From contig NZ_CP051488.1 of NCBI RefSeq assembly GCF_014490785.1, forward strand, positions 310,001 to 374,000: a stretch of DNA of 64,000 nucleotides. Direction: 5' to 3'. Below the pieces are notes generated by a model. That model had not been told where the DNA came from. It did no database searches and was given only the letters and a program-made list of their open reading frames with translations. This document shows, piece by piece, positions 38,600-49,202 of the stretch. This DNA is from Kosakonia sp. SMBL-WEM22. GTDB taxonomy: Bacteria; Pseudomonadota; Gammaproteobacteria; Enterobacterales; Enterobacteriaceae. Within the stretch, counting starts at the first letter, position 1. Each line of letters opens with the position of its first letter. Made by a program: the position numbers and the translations under genes.

Positions 38600-38745
38600 C
38601 TTTGCCGGATGGCGACGCAACGCCTCTTAACCGGCCTACAACCCGCAGGGGGCTTATGTAGGCCGGATAAGGCGTCAGCCGCCATCCGGCGTAATGATTA
38701 CCTTCAAAGCCAGCCGGATAACGAGGTCCATCGCATCCGGCCCAG
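38600..38745. repeat. REP/BIME between acs and yjcH
   Basis: GCCGGATGGCGACGC... (38607) and GTAGGCCGGATAAGGCGTCAG then GCCGCCATCCGGC (38658-38691) form opposed REP units, followed by another CCGGATAACG half. REP elements here can stabilise the acs part of the polycistronic mRNA and lower yjcH-actP levels. Confidence 0.8.
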
Positions 38746-38747
38746 GG

Positions 38748-40706
<1,959 letters not shown>

Positions 40707-41391
40707 GGCGGTTGCTCTCCTTGTAAGATGTTAATAATATGTCACAAGAACGTTAATTGTAGGGCCTTTGCCTGCTTTGTTTATTATTTGCGCGATAGAT
40801 CACGCATTAGGCAACGCAACTGCAAATTGGCAAAACCGTTTGTGCCGAACCTGAAAGGCGCTAAAAAGCACGCGGAGAGAGAAATTTCCTTCATAACAGT
40901 ACGTTATGGAATAAGGCAATTTGATTACCGTGCTATTTGCTGGATAAAAGGTGAACAAGCGTAAGCACCTGAAAATAAACCACTGAACCAATAGGCTCTT
41001 AATAATTTTTGTCATGGATTATTCACTCTTTAAATAGAAAATCGCAGTGGAAATTTCGGTGTGGGATCGGTTGTACGACATTTCTGATGATTAAAAAGTG
41101 CGCAACCGAACAATTTCAGTGTATTAATTTCCAAAGTTAAATATTGGAATTACGCAGAGTGAAAAGTTTTCTATAACAAGTAGTTATTTTTCATAACTGG
41201 AATAAAAGACGGTTTTTCCTTAAAAAATCAGTCAAACCCCCTCCCGCTATAGGGTTGCGCGTTACACCTTGCAAATGGTACTGATAATGCGCGTTAAAAA
41301 CCCCCGCAATACCGTGCAACGCAAATCATACCCTTTCAGTATGTGTCGTTCCTGTGCATGGAATGGCGCTTCATTGAGGATGTCTGTAGTG
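40707..41391. promoter_or_regulatory. acs-gltP divergent regulatory region
   Basis: 685 bp without a supported gene. Contains a partial CRP-like site TTGCGCGATAGATCACGC (40788-40805), AT-rich stretches, and a TTGCAAATGG near 41266. In E. coli the acs promoter is CRP-, FNR- and Fis-controlled and nrf lies between acs and gltP; nrf is absent here. Confidence 0.45.
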
Positions 41392-42705
41392 ATGAAAAAT
41401 ATGAAAATCAGCCTGGCCTGGCAGATATTGCTGGCCCTGGTGCTGGGTATTCTTCTGGGTAGTTACTTGCATTATCAGAGCGACAGCCGGGAATGGCTGA
41501 TTGCGAATTTCCTGTCTCCGGCGGGCGATATCTTTATTCACCTGATCAAAATGATCGTGGTGCCAATTGTCATCTCCACGCTGGTGGTGGGTATTGCAGG
41601 CGTTGGCGATGCGAAGCAGCTTGGTCGAATTGGCGCGAAAACCATTATCTATTTCGAAGTGATCACTACGGTTGCGATTGTGCTCGGCATTACGCTGGCC
41701 AACGTCTTCCAGCCGGGTGCGGGCATTGATATGTCGCAGCTGGCAACGGTGGATATTTCGAAATACCAAAGCACTACCGCGGATGTGCAGAGCCACGCCC
41801 ACGGCGTGATGGGAACTATCCTGTCGCTGGTGCCGACAAACATTATCGCGTCGATGGCGAAAGGCGACATGCTGCCGATCATCTTCTTCTCGGTGCTGTT
41901 TGGTCTGGGTCTCTCTTCGCTGCCGGCAACGCACCGCGAACCGCTGGTGACCGTCTTCCGCTCCATTTCCGAAACCATGTTTAAAGTCACCCATATGGTG
42001 ATGCGTTACGCGCCGGTCGGCGTCTTCGCCCTGATTTCGGTGACGGTCGCCAATTTTGGTTTCGCCTCGCTCTGGCCGCTGGCGAAGCTGGTGATCCTCG
42101 TTTATGTCGCGATTATCTTCTTTGCGCTGGTGGTGTTAGGTCTGGTGGCGCGCGTCTGCGGGCTGAGCGTCTGGACCTTAATCCGCATCCTGAAGGATGA
42201 GCTGATTCTGGCTTACTCCACCGCCAGCTCGGAAAGCGTGCTGCCGCGCATTATCGAAAAGATGGAAGCCTACGGCGCGCCGCCGTCGATCACCAGTTTC
42301 GTGGTGCCGACCGGTTACTCCTTCAACCTCGACGGCTCGACCCTTTACCAGAGCATCGCGGCCATCTTTATCGCCCAGCTTTACGGCATCGACCTGTCGC
42401 TGTGGCAGGAGATCGTCCTCGTGCTGACGCTGATGGTGACCTCGAAAGGCATCGCCGGCGTGCCGGGCGTGTCGTTTGTGGTGCTGCTGGCAACCCTCGG
42501 TAGCGTCGGTATTCCACTGGAAGGGCTGGCGTTTATCGCCGGTGTTGACCGTATCCTCGATATGGCCCGTACCGCGCTGAACGTGGTCGGCAACGCGCTG
42601 GCGGTGCTGGTGATCGCCAAGTGGGAACACCAGTTTGACCGCAAAAAAGCGCAGGCCTACGAGCGCGAAATGCTGGGCAAATTTGATAAAACCGCCGGGC
42701 AGTAA
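41392..42705 (+). CDS. gltP: Glutamate/aspartate:proton symporter GltP
   Basis: 437 residues from ATG 41392, matching the length and start (MKNMKISLAWQILLA) of E. coli GltP; GAGG upstream. DAACS family with HLIKMIVVPIVISTLVVG, the serine-rich STASSESVLPRII hairpin and VPTGYSFNLDGSTLYQSIA. Sodium-independent uptake of glutamate and aspartate. Confidence 0.94.
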   Translation: MKNMKISLAWQILLALVLGILLGSYLHYQSDSREWLIANFLSPAGDIFIHLIKMIVVPIVISTLVVGIAGVGDAKQLGRIGAKTIIYFEVITTVAIVLGITLANVFQPGAGIDMSQLATVDISKYQSTTADVQSHAHGVMGTILSLVPTNIIASMAKGDMLPIIFFSVLFGLGLSSLPATHREPLVTVFRSISETMFKVTHMVMRYAPVGVFALISVTVANFGFASLWPLAKLVILVYVAIIFFALVVLGLVARVCGLSVWTLIRILKDELILAYSTASSESVLPRIIEKMEAYGAPPSITSFVVPTGYSFNLDGSTLYQSIAAIFIAQLYGIDLSLWQEIVLVLTLMVTSKGIAGVPGVSFVVLLATLGSVGIPLEGLAFIAGVDRILDMARTALNVVGNALAVLVIAKWEHQFDRKKAQAYEREMLGKFDKTAGQ

Positions 42706-42713
42706 TCGGCGTA

Positions 42714-42742
42714 TCCCCCCCGGCGCAAGCGTGCCGGGGGGG
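42714..42742 (+). terminator. gltP terminator
   Basis: CCCCCCCGGC ... GCCGGGGGGG stem with loop GCAAGCGT, followed by GATTTCTCCTTTT. Very GC-rich and clear. Confidence 0.75.
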
Positions 42743-42860
42743 ATTTCTCCTTTTCGCGATCGCGAAAACGACGCGCCTCTCATTTCTCCACCTCCCTCGC
42801 TGTAACTTATTGACACCCTTTATGTAAATGCCATGCTGAGGCCTTCGAACCGGCAGAAGG

Positions 42861-43934
42861 ATGGACGCAATTATGGTTTCGCGTAAACCGGATGATGATC
42901 AGAGCGACGCTGCTTATCGCCGCGTGCGGCTGGATGATATTGCCACCCGTTGCGGCACCTCGCTCAGTACCGTTTCCCGTGCGCTCTCGGGCGAGAAGGG
43001 AGTAAGCGAGACGCTGCGCGCCCGCATTCAGGAGGTCGCTCGCGCCATGCGTTACACACCGGCCCAGGAGATTGGCGGCACGCGTATTGTGCTGGCGGTG
43101 TCGCAGGCGGCGATGCTCGATTACAACCGCTATCAGTTCAGCTGGTATGTGTTGCAGGGGTTAAAAGAGCGGGCAAAAGTGCTCGGTGTCGAACTGACGA
43201 CCCATGCCCTGAGCGGCCAGGATGACCCCGCGTTGCAGGCGCTGTTGAGCGAACCCGATATCGGCGGCGTGCTGGCGTTAACGGTGGATGACCCCGGTTT
43301 TCTCACCGCCGTGGCCGGGCTGCGCAAACCGGCGGTGCTGGTTAACAGCGAAGATCCGCTGATGCGCCTCTCCAGTGTGCTGCCCTGCAACCGCTCCGCC
43401 ACCCGCATGGCCTGCGACTACCTGATTGCCCACGGGCACCAGCATATTCTGTTTCTCACCCATCCCGGTCGGCGCACCATTGCGCAGCGGGAAGAGGGGT
43501 GGCGGGAAGCGATGCGCGATGCGCACCTCTCCTGCGACGAGGGCGATATTCTCACCGTGACTGACTGGTTGCCGGAGCTGGCCGAGCAGGCGGTGATGGC
43601 GTGGTTTGCGAAGGGGAAACACCCGCACACCGCGATCCTGTGCGCCAATGATTCGCTGGCGCTGGGGGCGATGCAGGGGCTGACAAAACTGGGCATCAGC
43701 GTGCCGGAGGCGGTATCGGTAGTCGGCATGAACGATCTGCCGCAGGCGGAGTTTGCTTCCCCGGCGCTGACCACGGTGCATTTACCGGTGCAGGAGATGG
43801 GCACCCTCGCGCTGGAGCTGTTGCAGGATATGATTGCCGGCAGCGTTGAAACCCCGCGGCGGATTGAGCTGGCCTGCACGATGGTTGAGCGTCAGTCGGT
43901 CGCAAAACGGGGCGCCGAAGCGGCCCCGTTTTAA
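42861..43934 (+). CDS. LacI family transcriptional regulator
   Basis: 357 residues from ATG 42861 (or ATG 42873). Helix-turn-helix VRLDDIATRCGTSLSTVSRA followed by LSGEKGVS, then a type I periplasmic-binding effector domain (RIVLAVSQAAMLDYN; TAILCANDSLALGAMQGLTK; VSVVGMNDLPQAEF; LTTVHLPVQEMGTLALELL). Ends 12 bp from the transporter stop, convergent. Likely controls the transporter-hydrolase genes next to it; the ligand would be an uronate or its oligomer. Confidence 0.85.
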   Translation: MDAIMVSRKPDDDQSDAAYRRVRLDDIATRCGTSLSTVSRALSGEKGVSETLRARIQEVARAMRYTPAQEIGGTRIVLAVSQAAMLDYNRYQFSWYVLQGLKERAKVLGVELTTHALSGQDDPALQALLSEPDIGGVLALTVDDPGFLTAVAGLRKPAVLVNSEDPLMRLSSVLPCNRSATRMACDYLIAHGHQHILFLTHPGRRTIAQREEGWREAMRDAHLSCDEGDILTVTDWLPELAEQAVMAWFAKGKHPHTAILCANDSLALGAMQGLTKLGISVPEAVSVVGMNDLPQAEFASPALTTVHLPVQEMGTLALELLQDMIAGSVETPRRIELACTMVERQSVAKRGAEAAPF

Positions 43935-43945
43935 GCACGAGCGGG

Positions 43946-45292
43946 TTAATCGAATTTAGCCCGCTCCATTTTGGGCACCAATAGCAGGTACATCACGCCC
44001 TAGGCAACCAGATAGGCGACAGAACTGATAGCAAACAGCGCCCAGTAATTGCCAGATGACTCCAGCACGGCACCAATCACCGTTGAGAAAATCACGCTGC
44101 CAATCATGCCGAAGGTACTGCCAATCCCAACCACGGAGCCGACCGCCGCATTGGGGAAGAGGTCGGAAACGGAGGTCAAAATATTGGCTGACCAGCCCTG
44201 GTGGGCAGCCGCCGCCAGGCCGACCAGCGCCACCGCTGCCCACAGATTATCGACCTGGGTGGCGGCAAAAATCGGCGTCACCAGGCAGGCGCAAATCAGC
44301 ATCGTGGTTTTACGCGCTTTCGCCGCGCTAAAGCCCATATTCATCAGTTTACCCGGCAGCCAGCCCGCACCGAGACTGCCGACAATCGCAAACAGGTAGA
44401 TCACGATCAGCGGTAAACCTAAGCCCTCCATATTCAGCCCGCGCGACTCGTTAAGCCACTTCGGCAGCCAGAAGAGGAAGAACCACCAGATTGGGTCGGT
44501 CAGCATCTTGCCGAGGGCAAACGCCCACAGCTGGCGATACTTCAGCAACTGCGTCCATTTGATGGCGGAGACGTTCACCGCCTCCTCTTTATCCTGACGG
44601 ATCCACGTCAGCTCTTCCTGGTTGGCTTTATCGCTCGCTTTGCCAAAGGCTAAAAACCACGGGATGAGCCAGACAAAGCCGACGCCGCCGAGGATCAGAA
44701 ATGCGCCGTGCCAGCCGTAATGAATGGCGATAAAGGGGATCAATGCCGGTGAGATCACCACGCCAATGTTGACCGCCACGCCAAGAATACCGGTCGCCAG
44801 CGTGCGCTCTTTTTTCGGGAACCAGTCGGAGATCACTTTCATCGCCGCCGGGAAGTTAGCCGCTTCGCCCAGCCCCAAAATCACGCGCACAATCATAAAG
44901 CCGACCACGGTGCCCACCACCGCGTGCAGCATGGCGGCGGCGCTCCACACCACCATGGCGATGGCGTAGCTGATGCGGGTGCTGAGCTTGTCGATAATAC
45001 GCCCGCACACCAGTGTGCCGATGCCGTAAGCAATGGTGAAGGCATTCACCAGCCAGCTATATTCGATCTGCGTCTAGCCGATATCCTTTTGCAGCATCGG
45101 TGCCAGCAGGCCGAGGATCTGCCGGTCCATATAGTTGACCGTGGTGGCGAACACCAGCATGGAGCAGATCACCCACCGGTAGTTGCTTTTCGGCTTCGCC
45201 ACCGCCCGGGCGGGGTTGTGGATCGCATTCGGGTTAACGTCGTTTTGTGCCGCCGCCTGTGGGCTGCGTGCCTTATCAATTTGCGTTTCCAT
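43946..45292 (-). pseudogene. MFS hexuronate-type transporter with two in-frame amber codons
   Basis: 448 codons from ATG 45292 (GGGAG upstream) to TAA 43946, one continuous frame interrupted only by TAG at 45074-45076 (LQKDIG-TAG-TQIEYSWLV) and TAG at 44000-44002 (VAYLVA-TAG-GVMYLLLV). In the ACS family of the MFS the first position is usually Trp (IGW), and Trp also fits the second, so each may be TGG changed to TAG. Topology is a normal 12-span transporter (VNYMDRQILGLLAPMLQKD, LGLGEAANFPAAMKVISDWF, KKERTLATGI). Expected cargo: the product of the neighbouring hydrolases. Without suppression it is a pseudogene. Confidence 0.8.
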
Positions 45293-45346
45293 AAACTGTC
45301 TCCCGACCCGCACGGTCCCCCGCCGGGTCGTTACGCGCCAGAGGGA

Positions 45347-47842
45347 TTAGAGAGTGAGTTCGCGGCTTTCGCCATCAACGGTCCACGTCGCCGGGTCGAG
45401 TGTGCGCCCCTGCGCCTGCACCCGTCCGTCGGCATAAAACAGCACTTCACCGTAATTCGCATCGCACACCTGCAGCGTGCCGTCGCCCAGCGTTTCAACG
45501 TGCAAAGCGGCAAAGTGGCTAGCAAATTGCGCCAGCGTAGTGAGCGCGGGATCGTCATTAAGGCGGATCAGCCAGCAGGTTTCACGCCCGGAGAGGCGCA
45601 CTTCGCACTCTCGGGTCGGGCCGCCATCGACCACTTCAAAAGGCTGGTTGCCGGTCAGTTGCACCATGCCTTCACCCCCGCGCAGCAGAATGCGCGCTGC
45701 ATCGATCTGCCGTTCATCAAAGGCGCTCTGTGGCAGCCAGGCGTGGGTAAAGTCCGGTTGTCCGTCATGGGTGTGAAAGAGGAGCACCGCCAGGCCGCGA
45801 TACTGCTGCACGCGCGGCAGCGTGCCGCACCCGCCCCAGTAAGAGGGACGACCAAAGCCGCCGTGCAGGGTTTCGCCGGGGTGATTGATCCACATCTGTG
45901 CTTCTGGCCGGTCGCCGACGCGCAGGTGGATCGGCGTCTCCTGATACCCCCATTCGCCCCAGCGATAGCCGGCAATCGAGCCCATCGCCGCCTGGCGCGT
46001 TTTGTAGTGATAGAGGCGAGCGATGCGGTTCGCGCCCTGGGCGAAGCACCACTCCAGCGCACTATCACCCTGCCAGACGGCAACGTCGGCCAGTTCCGGT
46101 GCCAGCGAGAGTTTTTGCTGGCGCAGCAGCAGCGCGATTTGCGGCAGGGCGTGAAAACGACAGCCGAAGTTGCCTTTTCCCCACAGCAGGCGGGAGAGGG
46201 CGGATAGCTCCAGCGATTGCCCGGCGCGTAAGGTGTATTCGTAAGAGCGCCCCTGCGAGGCGGTAAGCGTTCCCTGGTGGGCGGAACGCGCAATCTGTTC
46301 TAATAAACGGGTAATCGCGCGCTGGCTGCGGGCAACGATTTCAGCATCGTCCGCCAGCGCGGCGAGGGCGGTTAACCCTTTTAAATCAATTGGGAAATAG
46401 GGGGCCGAGTTCCACTCCGCCATTTCGCACTGCTCGAAATGATCGAGCCACGCCAGCACGCGGGTGCGTCCGATATCGGCCTGATCTCGCCCGCTTCGAC
46501 CGCTGCGCGTAAAGGTGCTGTCAGCAAAGAAGCTGCCCGCCAGATAGGCGGCGGTGTGAAACAGCAGGGCGTGGTTTTCCGAGAAGTACCACTGCACATC
46601 ATTGCCCGGCTCATCCATCCAGTAGCGGAAGTTGAGGATCGCCTGATCGATCTTCGCCCGCGTGTCGGCGGCGATCTGCTCACCCCAGGCAATGCGGCAC
46701 CACAGCAGCGGCACGAGGGTGAAATCCGCGCAGTCATGACATGCTTCGACCGAGGGCAGCACCCCTTCAAGCATGGCGTGAGTCTGCGCGTCATTCATAT
46801 TGCAAGCCAGCCGCGCCAGCGCTTTGACGCTGCTGTACTCGCCGCGGGTCGCCACATAGTGCAGCGCTTCGTCGATGCGCGCCTGCTGGGTCGCGGGCAC
46901 CTGCGCCTGCTCTTCGGCATGGCAGATCTCCACCCCCAGTGTGCGGGTGATGCGAAAGCCTGCTTTCTCCAGGCTGATAACAAAATTGCGGAAATCGGCG
47001 GGCAGCGCTTCGCTCTGCGCAATCTCCACCTCCGTTTCGCCTTTTTCCAGCGTGGCCGACAGCTCAACGGGCCTGTCTAAGGAGATAAAATCCCCCAACA
47101 CGCGAATGGCGAGATGCAGAGTCTCCGCAGCCGGTTGCGGAAAGCGCAGACGCACCGGGCCGGAGGTGTAGGTCACCTGATCAAAGGAGATACCATCAAG
47201 CAGTTGCTCCATATGGCGGGTCATCTCGCCACCGATCGGCGTCGGCAGCGCAATGTGCAGCGGCGCGCCCTGCAAATAGTCGAGCTGGAAGAAGAAGCGA
47301 ATATCGCGCTCGGCCAGATCGTCAAACCAGACAGCAATCTCGTTTAACCCGGCATTTAGCGTGACCGTAAACTCAAACACGCTCTCGAGGTTACGCTGAT
47401 AATCCGCCTTCCACGCCACCTCTTTACCGTTCACCGAGACGACCGCTGCCCCGCAGGTGGTCAGGCGAAAGGTGTGCTCGCGTGGCTCTTCCGCCACAAG
47501 GTAACTTTTTGCCAGCGCGCCGACGCGCGTCGGGCGAAACCAGAAGCCGGAGAGATCGACGCGATCCGAGCCAAACGGAAACCACCACGTCGTCATTGCG
47601 GTTTCGCCAAATGGCGTTGGTTTTTTCCCGGCGAAATCGCGCTGAAATTCCGTGCGGCACGGGTAGGTGTGGGGAATAAAGTTTTTATGTTTACTTAAAA
47701 AGAAAAAGGGATCCATCTCGCCCTGCATCGGCTGGTCTGCCACATCATAGGGCAGAGAAGAGATGGGCGATAATTGCCAGTAGCGCACGGCGTTATTTAT
47801 CGTGAGCGGAAAATAACAATAATTCTTTTGCGGCGTGGTCAT
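45347..47842 (-). CDS. Large putative polysaccharide-processing protein
   Basis: 831 residues, GGAGAAAAT ribosome-binding site. No signal peptide or membrane span. N-terminal third looks beta-rich and ligand-binding (FRLTTCGAAVVSVNGKEVAW; LNAGLNEIAVWFDDLAERD). The middle is helical with FSENHALLFHTAAYLAGSFF, as in (alpha/alpha)-toroid lyases or hydrolases, and the C-terminal third is beta-rich (GSIAGYRWGEWGYQETPIHL). No family recognised with certainty. Between GH105 and a hexuronate-type transporter, it is probably a cytoplasmic oligouronide enzyme. Confidence 0.6.
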   Translation of the reverse strand: MTTPQKNYCYFPLTINNAVRYWQLSPISSLPYDVADQPMQGEMDPFFFLSKHKNFIPHTYPCRTEFQRDFAGKKPTPFGETAMTTWWFPFGSDRVDLSGFWFRPTRVGALAKSYLVAEEPREHTFRLTTCGAAVVSVNGKEVAWKADYQRNLESVFEFTVTLNAGLNEIAVWFDDLAERDIRFFFQLDYLQGAPLHIALPTPIGGEMTRHMEQLLDGISFDQVTYTSGPVRLRFPQPAAETLHLAIRVLGDFISLDRPVELSATLEKGETEVEIAQSEALPADFRNFVISLEKAGFRITRTLGVEICHAEEQAQVPATQQARIDEALHYVATRGEYSSVKALARLACNMNDAQTHAMLEGVLPSVEACHDCADFTLVPLLWCRIAWGEQIAADTRAKIDQAILNFRYWMDEPGNDVQWYFSENHALLFHTAAYLAGSFFADSTFTRSGRSGRDQADIGRTRVLAWLDHFEQCEMAEWNSAPYFPIDLKGLTALAALADDAEIVARSQRAITRLLEQIARSAHQGTLTASQGRSYEYTLRAGQSLELSALSRLLWGKGNFGCRFHALPQIALLLRQQKLSLAPELADVAVWQGDSALEWCFAQGANRIARLYHYKTRQAAMGSIAGYRWGEWGYQETPIHLRVGDRPEAQMWINHPGETLHGGFGRPSYWGGCGTLPRVQQYRGLAVLLFHTHDGQPDFTHAWLPQSAFDERQIDAARILLRGGEGMVQLTGNQPFEVVDGGPTRECEVRLSGRETCWLIRLNDDPALTTLAQFASHFAALHVETLGDGTLQVCDANYGEVLFYADGRVQAQGRTLDPATWTVDGESRELTL

Positions 47843-47869
47843 TATTTTCTCCAGGTACAGAGGTATCTT

Positions 47870-48952
47870 TTATTTATTTTCTGTCAGACGCAGACCTTCG
47901 CTGAGGCATAAAATTGCCAGCGCCTGACCATAGCCCGTCGGTTGGAGGGGAATATCCTTATAAAATTGCAGGGTTCGGCCCATGCGCGTGCCGTAGGAGA
48001 CATTGTGTACGGTGCCGCGGTTATCAATATTATTCTGCACGGCGGCCAGCGCTTTTAATCCCGCCGCTTTCCAGCGCGCATCGCCAATGCCGAGCCGCGC
48101 GCCTTTTAACAGACCATAACCAAACCCGGCGGTGGCGGAGATCTCTTCATAAGAGTCGGGGTGGTCGAGCAGGGTGTGCCATGCGCCGCTCTCCGCCTGC
48201 AGATCCAACAGAGTGTTAACCTGCGCTTTCAGGCACTCAAGCAGGTAGTCGCGCACGCCGCCACCGAGATCGGTCAGTTCAATAAACTCAAGAATGCCGA
48301 CGGTGATCCAGGCATTGCCGCGCGCCCAGCGCGCATTGGCGAAGTTGCTCTTTTCGGCGAAGCTCCAGCCGTGAAACCATAACCCGGTGTGCGGATCGTT
48401 GAGGTAGCGGGCGTGAAGCAGGAACTGGCGCACAGCTTCATCCACCAACTCCTGGCGACCGGAAACAGTGCCGTAATGGCCGAGGAACAGCACCACCATA
48501 AACAGCGTATCGTCCCAGATCTCCTGCTCGTTGATACCGTCGGAGACCACATGCTGGAAGCCACGCTCCGGCGTACGCGGCAATTCTGTCATCACGCGAT
48601 CGGCCCAGGCATCCAGCACCTGCTGATAGCGCGGGTTACGGTGATGGGACCAGAAGAGCGACAGCGGCAGCATTGGCGCGGTGGTGTTGATATTCAGCGG
48701 TGGCAGCCCTTTGGCGATATTCTCCTCAAACCAGCGGTCGATTTGGTTATAAATGTCATCCCGCCGCGTAAATTCCCACAGTCTGACCATGCCAAATAAA
48801 CCGACGCCCTGCGGCCACTCCCAGCTGGTAAAGGAAATATAATCCCCCGGCGTGCCGTCAAGATTTGGTTCATTAAATTTCCCTTCGTCTTTTAATGAGG
48901 TGAAGCCCAGTAATAATAAATTTAATTGATCACTTAATGTGCGCATTTGCAT
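47870..48952 (-). CDS. GH105-type unsaturated uronyl hydrolase
   Basis: 360 residues from ATG 48952, chosen because GAGG lies six bases before it (an upstream GTG at 48964 has none). (alpha/alpha)6-barrel protein with FTSWEWPQGVGLFGMVRLWE, NEQEIWDDTLFMVVLFLGHY (catalytic Asp region), GLWFHGWSF and NARWARGNAWITVGILEF. Removes terminal delta-4,5-unsaturated uronic acids from oligosaccharides released by polysaccharide lyases. Head gene of a three-gene operon with the large protein and the transporter. Confidence 0.82.
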   Translation of the reverse strand: MQMRTLSDQLNLLLLGFTSLKDEGKFNEPNLDGTPGDYISFTSWEWPQGVGLFGMVRLWEFTRRDDIYNQIDRWFEENIAKGLPPLNINTTAPMLPLSLFWSHHRNPRYQQVLDAWADRVMTELPRTPERGFQHVVSDGINEQEIWDDTLFMVVLFLGHYGTVSGRQELVDEAVRQFLLHARYLNDPHTGLWFHGWSFAEKSNFANARWARGNAWITVGILEFIELTDLGGGVRDYLLECLKAQVNTLLDLQAESGAWHTLLDHPDSYEEISATAGFGYGLLKGARLGIGDARWKAAGLKALAAVQNNIDNRGTVHNVSYGTRMGRTLQFYKDIPLQPTGYGQALAILCLSEGLRLTENK

Positions 48953-49202
48953 ATTTAACCTCACGCTGAAAATTATTTTATGCGTTGATTAAATCACTTT
49001 GATTTTTTAATGCGCAATACGAAAAAATTTTGCGTTTTTGAACTGTGAGCCATGCGGTAATTCTTAAAAGGAGGGCTTTGCAGGAATAGAAGATAAAAAA
49101 ACAGGTTATTGAAATAATGTTTTAAGTTTTCGTGCAGGGCGCAAAAATTTTGCGTGCAGGGGTGAAAAGCGCAGAAAGTGGGGGCTTTCGCCCCCGTTTT
49201 TA
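48953..49202 (-). promoter_or_regulatory. GH105 operon promoter region with two A/T-core palindromes
   Basis: CGCAAAAATTTTGCG (49139-49153) is a near-perfect palindrome, and CGAAAAAATTTTGCG (49019-49033) is a similar one, spaced by 120 bp. Both precede the GH105 start and could be regulator sites allowing a loop. A hairpin GGGGGC-TTTC-GCCCCC then GTTTTT (49178-49201) ends at the fdhF stop. Confidence 0.45.

Noticed and set aside
40788..40805. CRP site for acs
   Set aside because: Only one half-site fits well; not called as a separate feature.
44924..46207. 427-residue plus-strand open frame opposite the transporter and large protein
   Set aside because: Composition is typical of an antisense shadow (His, Arg, Pro-rich, no hydrophobic core), and it spans two minus-strand genes.
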